From Fibrobacter sp. (GTDB taxonomy: Bacteria > Fibrobacterota > Fibrobacteria > Fibrobacterales > Fibrobacteraceae), in the NCBI GenBank assembly GCA_012841225.1, contig DUVD01000160.1:1-15550 (forward strand): a stretch of DNA of 15,550 bases. Reading direction: 5' to 3'. A program made the translations under genes and the position numbers. Below, in pieces: positions 1-7,372 of the stretch (its first letter is position 1; each line of letters begins with the position of its first letter). The notes beneath the pieces were generated by a model. That model worked only from the letters and a program-made list of their open reading frames with translations, was not told the origin of the DNA and ran no database searches.

Positions 1-1679
1 GATTCTTCTCGGTTGTACTTATCTAAGACAGTACTTGGCATTCCAAATCGATTCCAATACAACAACCGATGGTGATCGCTTTGCCACATTAAAACGTAAG
101 GCACTAATTCGCTTAAACGCGTATCTAATAGGCGAAGGAGCTCGTTTCTTTTAGAAAGGTCAAATTCTGTTTTTTGCTGTTCTATTAAGTAATCCAAAAG
201 AGAATCTTGAAGTCCCGATAAATTATTAGTGCCCTTTTGCATGGCGGTAGACGAATGCCAAGAAGCCTCTGGGTCTCTAAGCCTACCAGCGCCCCAATTA
301 ATCCAATACATATCAAAATCGGCGTCATCTAAGCGTTTTCGGAGCGTGCTTTGCGACATCTGATCGATGTGGGCTTGAATTCCCGCCTTACGAAGGTCTT
401 CTTGATATAAAGTCAAATGCCTAAGGTCTTCGGCCTGCGTAATAAAAGTAATGGAAAGAGGCTTGCCATTTTTAGCGAGCATACCTTGAGCATCCTCTAC
501 ATAACCAGCCTCCATTAACAGCACGCGTGCGCTGTCGAGATTGTAGTTATATAATGGTGCATTTGGATTTTTGTTTTCCGGCCACAAATCGGGGTAATAG
601 CTGTTTAATAAAAAGTACTGGTTGAACATATATTTTTCGTTCATCAATTCTCTGTTCATTAAAAAAGATAAGGCACGACGGACTTTAACATCCTTAAATG
701 GGTCGCGTCGCCCATTCATGACCATGCCCTGAAAGCCAATTGGCTCTTTATTATAAACGCGTTGCTTAATCGCCCAGCCATTCTCAATGGCTTCAAAATC
801 GGTCTGCTTCATCCAAATGGAAGAAGTGTAAATGGCGTAAGCATCAAAGTCTTGTTTTTTAAACGCTTCCAAGGCTTTTGTTCTGTCTTCCATAAAGCGG
901 TAACGAATCGTTTGAAAATTATACTTACCATGGTTCCATTTTTTTTGAAACCCCCACCAATCAGCACGACGTTCTAATTCTACAAAGCGGTCTTCTCTAA
1001 AAGTTTTAATTTTATACGGCCCGCTTACCACAGGAAATTCATAACGGATGGCATTAAAATCTTTACCTTGCCAAAGGTGTTTTGGAAACGCGAGCATGCC
1101 TGCCGCCTCCCAAAAATTTCCCCAATGCGTTTCTTTTGCTGTCATTTCAATAGTCAATGAATCGATTACTCTTGGCCTTTTAAAGCGACTTAAACCCACC
1201 TTAAAAATAGGCGTTAAATTTTTAGGATCCATAATCACATCATAATAAAACTGAACATCTTCCGCTGTGATCCTTTTGCCATCGCTAAAGCGAGCTCTTG
1301 AGTCTAAGTGAAACACAAAAGTCTTACCCTCTTTTGATACTTCCCAAGACTCTGCAAGAACGCCCACTTCGCGATCTTCTGTGGAATGCAAGCCCACTAA
1401 AGGTTCAAACATGAGGTTCATTAAATTAGACGAAAAGCTATTGTAGTCTTGCCACATATTAAATGACTTGGGCATAGAAGCGCCCCATAAACTCATAGTC
1501 CCGCAAGGAACAGCGTCTAAAGAAGCGATAGGATCGTACTCACCGGTGGACGTAGAATCGTATACAGCCACGTCTGGACACTTTTCAGTTAAAGTGTTTT
1601 TTGAAGTCGCCTTACTATCACAGCCGACAAACAAAAAAATGGCCGCCCATAGGCAGCACTGTATTTTCATTCGAATCAT
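1..1679 (-). CDS. Extracellular solute-binding lipoprotein, family 5 (YejA/oligopeptide type), C-terminus beyond the window
   Basis: Substrate-binding protein of a peptide-type ABC importer, anchored in a membrane on the periplasmic side. The 559 residues seen are open to the left edge. Residues 1-20 form a lipoprotein signal with a hydrophobic stretch ending FVGC, so Cys20 would be lipidated. Mature residue +2 is Asp, which in E. coli is an inner-membrane retention signal. After the signal come family-5 hallmarks: a LAESWEVS...FSDGKRITAEDV block near residues 120-150, SGPYKIKTF near 220, and an AFKKQDFDAY segment followed by VRRALSFLMNRE further on. The GPYKI-DWWG-YNFQTIRYRF spacing resembles YejA rather than short OppA forms. 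The start at 1679 is supported by GAGGAGG seven bases upstream. That ATG overlaps the rnc stop (ATGA), so translation is probably coupled. No permease gene is visible; any partner would lie beyond base 1. The ligand is unknown. Confidence 0.88.
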   Translation of the reverse strand, partial: MIRMKIQCCLWAAIFLFVGCDSKATSKNTLTEKCPDVAVYDSTSTGEYDPIASLDAVPCGTMSLWGASMPKSFNMWQDYNSFSSNLMNLMFEPLVGLHSTEDREVGVLAESWEVSKEGKTFVFHLDSRARFSDGKRITAEDVQFYYDVIMDPKNLTPIFKVGLSRFKRPRVIDSLTIEMTAKETHWGNFWEAAGMLAFPKHLWQGKDFNAIRYEFPVVSGPYKIKTFREDRFVELERRADWWGFQKKWNHGKYNFQTIRYRFMEDRTKALEAFKKQDFDAYAIYTSSIWMKQTDFEAIENGWAIKQRVYNKEPIGFQGMVMNGRRDPFKDVKVRRALSFLMNRELMNEKYMFNQYFLLNSYYPDLWPENKNPNAPLYNYNLDSARVLLMEAGYVEDAQGMLAKNGKPLSITFITQAEDLRHLTLYQEDLRKAGIQAHIDQMSQSTLRKRLDDADFDMYWINWGAGRLRDPEASWHSSTAMQKGTNNLSGLQDSLLDYLIEQQKTEFDLSKRNELLRLLDTRLSELVPYVLMWQSDHHRLLYWNRFGMPSTVLDKYNREE

Positions 1680-2425
1680 TTTTCTTCCTCCTCAAGTAAT
1701 TTAAGAGCGCAAGCGGCGGCTTCTTGTTCGGCTTTCTTTTTAGAAACACCGCTACCGCGACCACAAACTTTACCCTCTAATAAAACCTGAACATCAAAAA
1801 CTTTATGATGCTCGGGCCCAGACTCACCTATAACTTCGTATTCTGGTAAAGGTAAAGACTTTGCTTGCATCGCTTCTAATAAAGTGCTTTTATAGTTTAG
1901 GAAATCTGCACCAGCCACAATGGACTGCGTGCGCGGAAAGTGGAATGTTTCAAGAATCGTCCTTACCGCATCAAGACCCGCGTCTAAATAAACAGCACCC
2001 AAAATGGCTTCAAAAGCGTCGGCCAAAATATTTTCTTTGTAACGGCCACCCATCCTGACTTCGCTTTTACCAATACGAATATACGTACCTAAGTTCCAAA
2101 GCAAAGAAGTTTGCGCTAAGGCATGCCCAGAAACAATCGCCCCCTTCCACTTAGAGAGGTCGCCCTCTGTGGCTTTAGGATGCGTTTTATACAAGTACTC
2201 CGTAGCGAGCATATTCAAAATCGAATCGCCCAAAAACTCGAGCCTCTCGTTGTTATCGGTGTAGGGAATGTCCTTACCGGCAATCCAAGAACGATGCACT
2301 AAAGCGTGCGCCAGTAGAGAAGCATCTTTAAACCGATAACCCAGCTTTGCCTCAAGCCCGTCACCAGACTTGTGGCGAAACCAAAATCTTATTATTTTGC
2401 GAATGACATTTGTTTTTTTCTTCAA
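1676..2425 (-). CDS. rnc: Ribonuclease III
   Basis: Endoribonuclease that cleaves double-stranded RNA in rRNA precursors and some mRNAs. The 249 residues are normal length. The N-terminal RNase III domain carries the signature NERLEFLGDS at residues 59-68, with acidic metal ligands Glu60, Glu63 and Asp67. The second pair is Asp136 and Glu139 in DAFEAILGAVYLD. A double-stranded RNA-binding domain follows from about residue 178, with GPEHHKVF and the SKKKAEQEAA helix. The start is a TTG, not ATG. It is supported by GAGG seven bases upstream and by the absence of any in-frame ATG until well inside the catalytic domain. It is the seventh gene of the lipid operon. Its C-terminal Glu codons double as the Shine-Dalgarno of the next gene. 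A hairpin lies just upstream in the 79-base gap after acpP. Confidence 0.96.
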   Translation of the reverse strand: MKKKTNVIRKIIRFWFRHKSGDGLEAKLGYRFKDASLLAHALVHRSWIAGKDIPYTDNNERLEFLGDSILNMLATEYLYKTHPKATEGDLSKWKGAIVSGHALAQTSLLWNLGTYIRIGKSEVRMGGRYKENILADAFEAILGAVYLDAGLDAVRTILETFHFPRTQSIVAGADFLNYKSTLLEAMQAKSLPLPEYEVIGESGPEHHKVFDVQVLLEGKVCGRGSGVSKKKAEQEAAACALKLLEEEEK

Positions 2426-2439
2426 AAAAAGCCTCTATG

Positions 2440-2465
2440 AAAAAAGGCAACCTAAGGCCGCCTTA
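2440..2465 (-). terminator. Possible weak terminator/attenuator hairpin between acpP and rnc
   Basis: On the minus strand an AAGGC arm (2464-2460) can pair with GCCTT (2448-2444), and the following bases complete a run of six T (2445-2440). An alternative hairpin, TAAGG-CGG-CCTTA (2465-2453), overlaps the first arm, so the two folds exclude each other. The stem is only 5 bp, so termination would be partial at best. The site lies between acpP, whose product is needed in large amounts, and rnc, and could reduce read-through. The rnc Shine-Dalgarno lies immediately after it. Confidence 0.35.
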
Positions 2466-2504
2466 ATTTTTTGATCTAAAATCAAAAACAACTAGAACTA
2501 CGTA

Positions 2505-2747
2505 TTAGGCGTTCTTCTTGCTTTCGATAAAAGAAACGACGTCCGAAACCTTGAGGAACTTTTCGGAATCGGAATCCATGATTTCGAGGTCGAACTCGTC
2601 TTCGAGAGCCATGACTAACTCAACGCGATCCAAAGAATCAGCGCCAAGGTCGTTCACAAAAGTAGAATCAAGAGTAACGTCTTCGGCTTTAACACCGAGT
2701 TTTTCGACAACTACGTCTGTGACTTTTTTAATCAGTTCTTCGTTCAT
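2505..2747 (-). CDS. acpP: Acyl carrier protein
   Basis: Small acidic carrier that holds growing acyl chains on a 4'-phosphopantetheine arm during fatty-acid synthesis in the cytoplasm. The 80 residues are the standard length. The prosthetic-group site is Ser37 in DLGADSLDRVEL, followed by the acidic recognition helix LVMALEDEFDLEI. The ATG start has GGAG seven bases upstream. The gene lies 46 bases after fabG in the operon. The usual next gene, fabF, is missing and rnc follows instead. Confidence 0.97.
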   Translation of the reverse strand: MNEELIKKVTDVVVEKLGVKAEDVTLDSTFVNDLGADSLDRVELVMALEDEFDLEIMDSDSEKFLKVSDVVSFIESKKNA

Positions 2748-2793
2748 TTGATAACTCCATTATGGTGGTTTGAGATAAATTTAGTAATTATTG

Positions 2794-3534
2794 TTAAGCG
2801 TTCAACCCACCATCAACGCCAATAATTTGACCTGTGATGTAACGCGCTTCATTAGACGCTAAAAAAGCGACTAAATTGGCCACATCGCGTGGGTTTCCAA
2901 GATCTTTAACTGGAATAGCTTCTTTAAACTTGCTTATTGTCTCTTCGTTCAATTTCTCGGTCATGTCGGTTTTAATAAACCCGGGAGCCACCGCATTCAC
3001 TGTAATGCCTCTCGCCGCAAATTCCATCGCATTTGACTTAGTAATGCCAATAACACCCGCTTTAGAAGCGGCATAGTTAGCTTGGCCCGCTTGAGTGCAT
3101 ATGCCGTTGATACTTGCCATGTTAATAATACGACCCTGACGACGACCCATCATGTGACGAGCCACTGCTCTTGTGCAAAGAAATACGGAGCGTAAATTGA
3201 TTCGAATCACGTCGTCAAAATCTTCGTCTTTCATGCGCATTAAAAGGCCATCGCGTGTGATGCCCGCATTGTTGACGAGAATGTCAATGGCGCCAAATGT
3301 TTCTATAATATTTTTAAAAGTAGAATCGACTGTCTCAGAAGAAGAAACATCACAAGCGTAAGATTTAACTTTTACTTTAAATTCGGCTTCGATAGAGCTA
3401 GCGAGCTCTTCATTTTCTTTAGTCGCAATTATCGCCAAGTTAGCTCCACGAGAAGCTAAAACGCGAGCAATTTCTAAACCGATGCCACGCGAGGCGCCAG
3501 TAACTACAGCTGTTTTCTCTTTTAAATCAATCAT
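2794..3534 (-). CDS. fabG: 3-oxoacyl-[acyl-carrier-protein] reductase
   Basis: NADPH-dependent reductase that converts 3-oxoacyl-ACP to 3-hydroxyacyl-ACP in the elongation cycle. The 246 residues are typical for a classical short-chain dehydrogenase/reductase. The cofactor motif TGASRGIG is at residues 12-19 and NNAG at 88-91. The catalytic tetrad is complete: Asn113, Ser141, Tyr154 and Lys158 (YAASK). The VAPGFIKTDM loop and C-terminal GQIIGVDGG are as in FabG. The ATG start has AGGA five bases upstream, inside the end of fabD, and only two bases separate the two genes, which suggests coupling. The operon position between fabD and acpP rules out most other SDR functions. Confidence 0.96.
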   Translation of the reverse strand: MIDLKEKTAVVTGASRGIGLEIARVLASRGANLAIIATKENEELASSIEAEFKVKVKSYACDVSSSETVDSTFKNIIETFGAIDILVNNAGITRDGLLMRMKDEDFDDVIRINLRSVFLCTRAVARHMMGRRQGRIINMASINGICTQAGQANYAASKAGVIGITKSNAMEFAARGITVNAVAPGFIKTDMTEKLNEETISKFKEAIPVKDLGNPRDVANLVAFLASNEARYITGQIIGVDGGLNA

Positions 3535-3536
3535 AA

Positions 3537-4457
3537 TTATCCTTTCAATGGCGTTAAATCGCCTATGTTTTCGACTGGAGTCACTTTTAGGTTTCGATCG
3601 ATTCGTCTCATTAAACCCATAAGGACTTTACCCGAACCCACTTCTACGCCAGACGTCACACCGAGAGAAATTGCTTTTTGCATAGATTCTCCCCAGCGCA
3701 CAGGACTCGTAATCTGCCTAACTAAAAGATCGGGCAAAAGAGTTGCATCTGTTAAGGGTTCTGCAGTCACATTAGCAATTAAAGGATACTTTAAATCAGA
3801 GAAATTGACTTTTGCAATGGCTTCGGTAAGACCTTCTACAGCAAATTCCATTAAAGGGCTATGAAAAGCGCCAGAAACAGGAAGCAATACTGCTTTTATG
3901 CTTTTGGATTCGCATAGTTCTACGAGGGCATTAACGCCTTCGACGCTTCCAGAAACGACCACTTGACCGGGACAATTAAAATTAGCGGGAATCACTATTC
4001 CCTTTTTTGAGGCTTCAGCACAAAGTGCTTTAACGGCATCATCTTCGACACCGATTACAGCGGCCATTTTACCTGGAGAGCGCGTACCAGCAGTGGCCAT
4101 TAACTCGCCACGCTTACGCACTAAGTGAAGGCCATCTTCAAAACTAAACCCACCAGCGGCGCAAATCGCCGAGTATTCACCTAAAGAATGACCTGCAACC
4201 ATGTCACAAGGAATTCCCTCGGCAATCAATAATTCCATCACCATCATCGAAGTGACAAAAAGAGCAGGTTGTGTATTGTCTGTACTTTTTAAAACTTCTT
4301 CTGGGCCTTCAAGCATGATTTTTGAAAGAGAAAAATTTAAAATCTCGTCAGCATACTCGAGCATTTTTTTGGCTGGTTCAAAATTCTGAGCAAGAGCGGA
4401 GCCCATACCGATATATTGTGCGCCCTGTCCTGGAAATAAAAAAATGTTTTTTGACAT
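3537..4457 (-). CDS. fabD: Malonyl-CoA:ACP transacylase
   Basis: Transfers malonyl groups from CoA to ACP, providing the extender unit for fatty-acid synthesis. The 306 residues match the family. The N-terminal FPGQGAQYIGMG (residues 8-19), the nucleophile elbow GHSLGEY with Ser91, and the active-site His199 in SGAFHSPLM are all present. The C-terminal half carries VEVGSGKVLMGLMRRI, typical of bacterial FabD. The ATG start has AGGA four bases upstream. The gene lies 34 bases after plsX, where many operons carry fabH; no fabH is present here. Confidence 0.96.
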   Translation of the reverse strand: MSKNIFLFPGQGAQYIGMGSALAQNFEPAKKMLEYADEILNFSLSKIMLEGPEEVLKSTDNTQPALFVTSMMVMELLIAEGIPCDMVAGHSLGEYSAICAAGGFSFEDGLHLVRKRGELMATAGTRSPGKMAAVIGVEDDAVKALCAEASKKGIVIPANFNCPGQVVVSGSVEGVNALVELCESKSIKAVLLPVSGAFHSPLMEFAVEGLTEAIAKVNFSDLKYPLIANVTAEPLTDATLLPDLLVRQITSPVRWGESMQKAISLGVTSGVEVGSGKVLMGLMRRIDRNLKVTPVENIGDLTPLKG

Positions 4458-4491
4458 AAAATCCTACAAGAGTGAAGGGTGAAATAAGATA

Positions 4492-5463
4492 TCAAGCTTG
4501 CTTGTATTCCGCTAATTTTAAGCCGATTTTTTCTGCTACTTTACTTTCTGCATACTGGTAAGCAGCATAGACAGCTTGTTCAATAGCCTTTGCATCGGAG
4601 CGACCATGAGCAATAATACCCGTGCCGTTTAAACCTAAAAGCAAAGCGCCACCGGTAAAGCGATAATCCCACATTTGAGCAAAACGTTTGCCTTCGGGAG
4701 TATCGATGGTACCAAAAAGCTCTTGGTGCATTTCGTAAAAGCCTTCGAGCATTTTTAAAACGACATTACCCGTGTAGCCAGAGCAAACTATAACATCTGC
4801 TTTGCCCGCAATCAAGTCGCGGCCTTCTACGTTGCCGATAAAATTTAAAGAGGTGTTTTTTAATAATTGATAAGCTTCTTGAATGACAGCTGGGCCTTTC
4901 TTTTCTTCTTCGCCCATGTTTAGCAAAGCGACTCTAGGTTTTTCACAACCCAAATAACACTCGGCAAAAACACAACCGGCAATAGCAAAGTCAACTAATA
5001 CAGAAGCTTTTTCGTCGACATTAGCGCCGGCGTCTACTAAAAGGGCGCGGTTCTTAGCGGTCGGGATTGTGCATCCAATAGGAGGACGCGCAAAGTTTTC
5101 GTTTGAACGACCTAGCAACATAAGACACGAAGCCATCATAGCACCGGAATTACCAGCGCTGACGCTAGCTTGTACTAAGCCTTTCTTTTGCAAACCGACG
5201 CAAGTGACTAAACCCGAATTTGGCTTCTTTCGAAGTGCATCAATCGGGTGTTCGTCCATAGCGATTCGATCTGGAGCATCGACCACCGATATGGCATCAC
5301 CATTGTATCCTAATTTCTTTAATCCTTCTTCGATTTCCTCTTTAGGACCACAAAGAACGATATGAAACTTACCTTCATAGGCATTAACAGCGCTAACAGC
5401 GCCATTAAGGACCACTTCAGGAGCATTATCTCCACCGAGGGCATCAAGGGCAATGCGTATCAT
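4492..5463 (-). CDS. plsX: Phosphate acyltransferase PlsX
   Basis: Converts acyl-ACP and phosphate into acyl-phosphate, the first step of the PlsX/PlsY route to phosphatidic acid. The 323 residues are family-typical. Diagnostic segments are the N-terminal IALDALGGDNAPEVVL, ASVSAGNSGAMMA, NMGEEEKKG, FIGNVEGRD and the glycine-rich FTGGALLLGLNGTGIIAHG near the C-terminus. Family members often have GGDHAP where this protein reads GGDNAP; I take this as ordinary variation. AGGAG lies six bases before the ATG. It is 17 bases downstream of rpmF, the near-universal rpmF-plsX pairing that links ribosome and membrane-lipid synthesis. Confidence 0.96.
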   Translation of the reverse strand: MIRIALDALGGDNAPEVVLNGAVSAVNAYEGKFHIVLCGPKEEIEEGLKKLGYNGDAISVVDAPDRIAMDEHPIDALRKKPNSGLVTCVGLQKKGLVQASVSAGNSGAMMASCLMLLGRSNENFARPPIGCTIPTAKNRALLVDAGANVDEKASVLVDFAIAGCVFAECYLGCEKPRVALLNMGEEEKKGPAVIQEAYQLLKNTSLNFIGNVEGRDLIAGKADVIVCSGYTGNVVLKMLEGFYEMHQELFGTIDTPEGKRFAQMWDYRFTGGALLLGLNGTGIIAHGRSDAKAIEQAVYAAYQYAESKVAEKIGLKLAEYKQA

Positions 5464-5480
5464 AGGTTTCTCCTACATAT

Positions 5481-5663
5481 TTATGCGACTTCAGGGCGAA
5501 TAACTTCGACCCCTTTATAATACCCACAAACAGGGCATACACGGTGTGGGCGTTTGACCGCACCACAATGATCACAAGTCGACATTGCAGGAACTTCCAT
5601 CTTCCAATGTGTACGTCGTTTGTCGCGTCGGGCGGTCGAGGTTTTTCTTTTTGGAACAGCCAT
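5481..5663 (-). CDS. rpmF: 50S ribosomal protein L32
   Basis: Small protein of the large ribosomal subunit. The 60 residues start AVPKRKTSTARRDKRRTHW, the standard L32 N-terminus. A zinc ribbon follows with four cysteines, Cys30, Cys33, Cys43 and Cys46, so this is the zinc-binding (C+) form. AGGAG lies six bases before the ATG and the gene begins two bases after yceD. Its presence between yceD and plsX is strong synteny support. Confidence 0.97.
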   Translation of the reverse strand: MAVPKRKTSTARRDKRRTHWKMEVPAMSTCDHCGAVKRPHRVCPVCGYYKGVEVIRPEVA

Positions 5664-5665
5664 TA

Positions 5666-6187
5666 CTAACTCCTGTTCGAATTATCCATTTTGCGCTTTA
5701 GCGCTTTCAGTTTTTCCCAACGGAGATCTATTGTCGGCTCATCGGAGGGTTTCTCACTAGGGCAGACAAAATCTTCATCGGGGTTTTTCATCGGGTTGAG
5801 CGGTTCCTGGAGCATTACCAGTTGCCGAACACACTCGGAAATATCTATTTCTCTCTCAACAACAGACATTTGAATTGTAAACACTTCATCGTCGTCATCG
5901 TTCAGCTCTTGTTGTGCAACGCGTTGAGTTCTCTTAACCTCTATTGCCAGATCGGTTTCAAAAGGTCTTTTAAACAGTTCCAACGTGCGGGCACATGTCA
6001 AAAGTTGCACCCCAGAAAGAGAGCCCGTTACCAACCATTTATCTTTTCCTCCTGGACAAATAAGCACGTTCGCAGACAGTTCATCCACGAGGTGAAGTTC
6101 ATCAAAAAGAGATGGATTGGCAGTTCGATCCCAAGAAATTTCTTTTTCGGTCGACTCTACCATGGTTTGTAAGATTTCTATTTTCAA
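5666..6187 (-). CDS. yceD: YceD family (DUF177) protein
   Basis: Member of the DUF177/YceD family, normally encoded directly before rpmF. In some bacteria and in plastids the family has been linked to 23S rRNA or large-subunit maturation; here that is inference from family and position. The 173 residues show the family layout: WLVTGSLSGVQLLTCARTLELF (residues 51-72), a strand-rich centre with an acidic ELNDDDDEVF insert, and C-terminal TIDLRWEKLKALK matching the usual 'iDpRla.L..L' end. The common second cysteine of the CxRC motif is Thr here. The start at 6187 is TTG without a clear Shine-Dalgarno, chosen because MKIEIL resembles the family N-terminus. An ATG eight codons later (6163) is the alternative. 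First gene of the operon. Confidence 0.85.
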   Translation of the reverse strand: MKIEILQTMVESTEKEISWDRTANPSLFDELHLVDELSANVLICPGGKDKWLVTGSLSGVQLLTCARTLELFKRPFETDLAIEVKRTQRVAQQELNDDDDEVFTIQMSVVEREIDISECVRQLVMLQEPLNPMKNPDEDFVCPSEKPSDEPTIDLRWEKLKALKRKMDNSNRS

Positions 6188-6197
6188 GGTAAGCGCA

Positions 6198-6226
6198 AAT
6201 ATACAAGGTCAAAGGGCAGTTGTCAA
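6198..6226 (-). promoter_or_regulatory. Sigma70-type promoter of the yceD-rpmF-plsX-fab operon
   Basis: On the minus strand a perfect -35 box TTGACA (6226-6221) is separated by exactly 17 bases from TATATT (6203-6198), one mismatch from TATAAT. This is the best promoter I see in the window. The expected transcription start is about seven bases downstream, only a few bases before the TTG start at 6187, so the leader would be almost absent if that start is used. Confidence 0.75.
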
Positions 6227-6345
6227 TATTGAAGACGCCTTAAAGAGCTCCATAAATCCTCCATTTAGACTCTTTTTTTGAAAATCTCGACTTAAAATGA
6301 AAAAAATGTTTTATTCATTTGTTCTTAAATTAGATTTTGCTAAAA

Positions 6346-7368
6346 ATGACAACCTTTATTTTGACAAATCTTTTTTCTGTTTTATTGGTTTTTGGTGTTC
6401 TTTATTATGGACTAGAGCGCTACCGAGACTCTTTGAGCCTGCTAAAACTCAAAAGCCATAACGCCATCACAGAGCCACCGCCGAAAGCGAGTGTTGTCCT
6501 GTTTTTTAAAAATAAACTCTATAGTTCGCAAACTGTAAAAGAACTTTTAACGCAAAACTATGCGGGTACCTACTCTATTTGGCTTGTAGGTCAAGAAGGC
6601 GACGAAAGTACCAATGACCCGAGAATACACCAATACACTACCGAATTCCATTCTACCGAAACAGAACTCGATATTTTAAAAAACATTGCCGCTGCTAGCG
6701 ATGATGAAGTCTTACTCAGCCTCTACAATGGCATAAGCATTTCACCAGAATGGCTAAACGCAATGACACGGGAATTTGAGCCAGGAATAGAAGTAGTGAG
6801 AGCGCCTCTTATTTATAGTAATGTCAATAAAAAGCCATGGATAAAAGAAAGTCTCGTGTTATACTATAATAAACTAAACCTTTTAGAAGCTTCACGCATT
6901 GTTCGTCAAAAGAACGTTTTCATTCCTACAGAAAACACAGCCTTTTTAAAATCTTTTTTGCTTTCGAATACTCAACCTATATTTAATAAGCCCGGACGAA
7001 TTCAATACACCATCGATCCAAATGCATTAGTTCAAAGGAAAGGCACAGCGCGAGCCCTTATTAAGAAACATCAATTCTGTACTGCACTAAAAAGCACTCC
7101 ATTGCTAATGCGTTGTTTTTTAGTTACCCTTACTTTCTCCGCTTTTTTATCCGTTTTTAGCCCTAAGCTTTTGTTAACGACTATTATAGCGTTTATTTTA
7201 AAATCGCTTATGGACATTTTATTTATAATTCGCGGCATGAAAACAATTGGAACTCAACCATCTTGGAAATCACTTGTCGTTTTTGAGCTCCTACATGCAC
7301 CGTTCGTCACGTTTTGCAGCTTACTCTCATTTTATCATTTTCTTCGAATGAAAAACAAGGTGTCCTAG
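6346..7368 (+). CDS. Membrane-anchored GT2-like glycosyltransferase-fold protein, probably without catalytic motifs
   Basis: Three parts can be seen in the 340 residues: an N-terminal membrane segment (about 1-22), a soluble domain with the layout of family-2 glycosyltransferases, and two to four C-terminal hydrophobic segments (about 245-330). GT2 resemblance comes from KASVVLFFKNK (strand 1), KELLTQNYAG followed by SIWLVG (strand 2), ISPEWLNAM (after the usual DxD) and TENTAFLKSFLL (the usual 'GaNmAyrr..l'). The catalytic acids do not fit. The usual VDDGSTD position reads VGQEGDEST (81-89) and the DAD position reads YNG (127-129). The C-terminal QxxRW-type motif is also not evident. I infer a non-catalytic or very divergent member; substrate and role are unknown. 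I chose ATG 6346; a TTG three codons upstream (6337) is possible, and neither has a good Shine-Dalgarno. It ends 4 bases before topB, so the two are probably cotranscribed. Confidence 0.6.
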   Translation: MTTFILTNLFSVLLVFGVLYYGLERYRDSLSLLKLKSHNAITEPPPKASVVLFFKNKLYSSQTVKELLTQNYAGTYSIWLVGQEGDESTNDPRIHQYTTEFHSTETELDILKNIAAASDDEVLLSLYNGISISPEWLNAMTREFEPGIEVVRAPLIYSNVNKKPWIKESLVLYYNKLNLLEASRIVRQKNVFIPTENTAFLKSFLLSNTQPIFNKPGRIQYTIDPNALVQRKGTARALIKKHQFCTALKSTPLLMRCFLVTLTFSAFLSVFSPKLLLTTIIAFILKSLMDILFIIRGMKTIGTQPSWKSLVVFELLHAPFVTFCSLLSFYHFLRMKNKVS

Positions 7369-7372
7369 TCTA

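Noticed and set aside
762..1704. Plus-strand open frames over the solute-binding protein gene
   Set aside because: The minus strand carries a continuous, family-recognisable frame across all of them; the plus-strand frames are short and show no homology.
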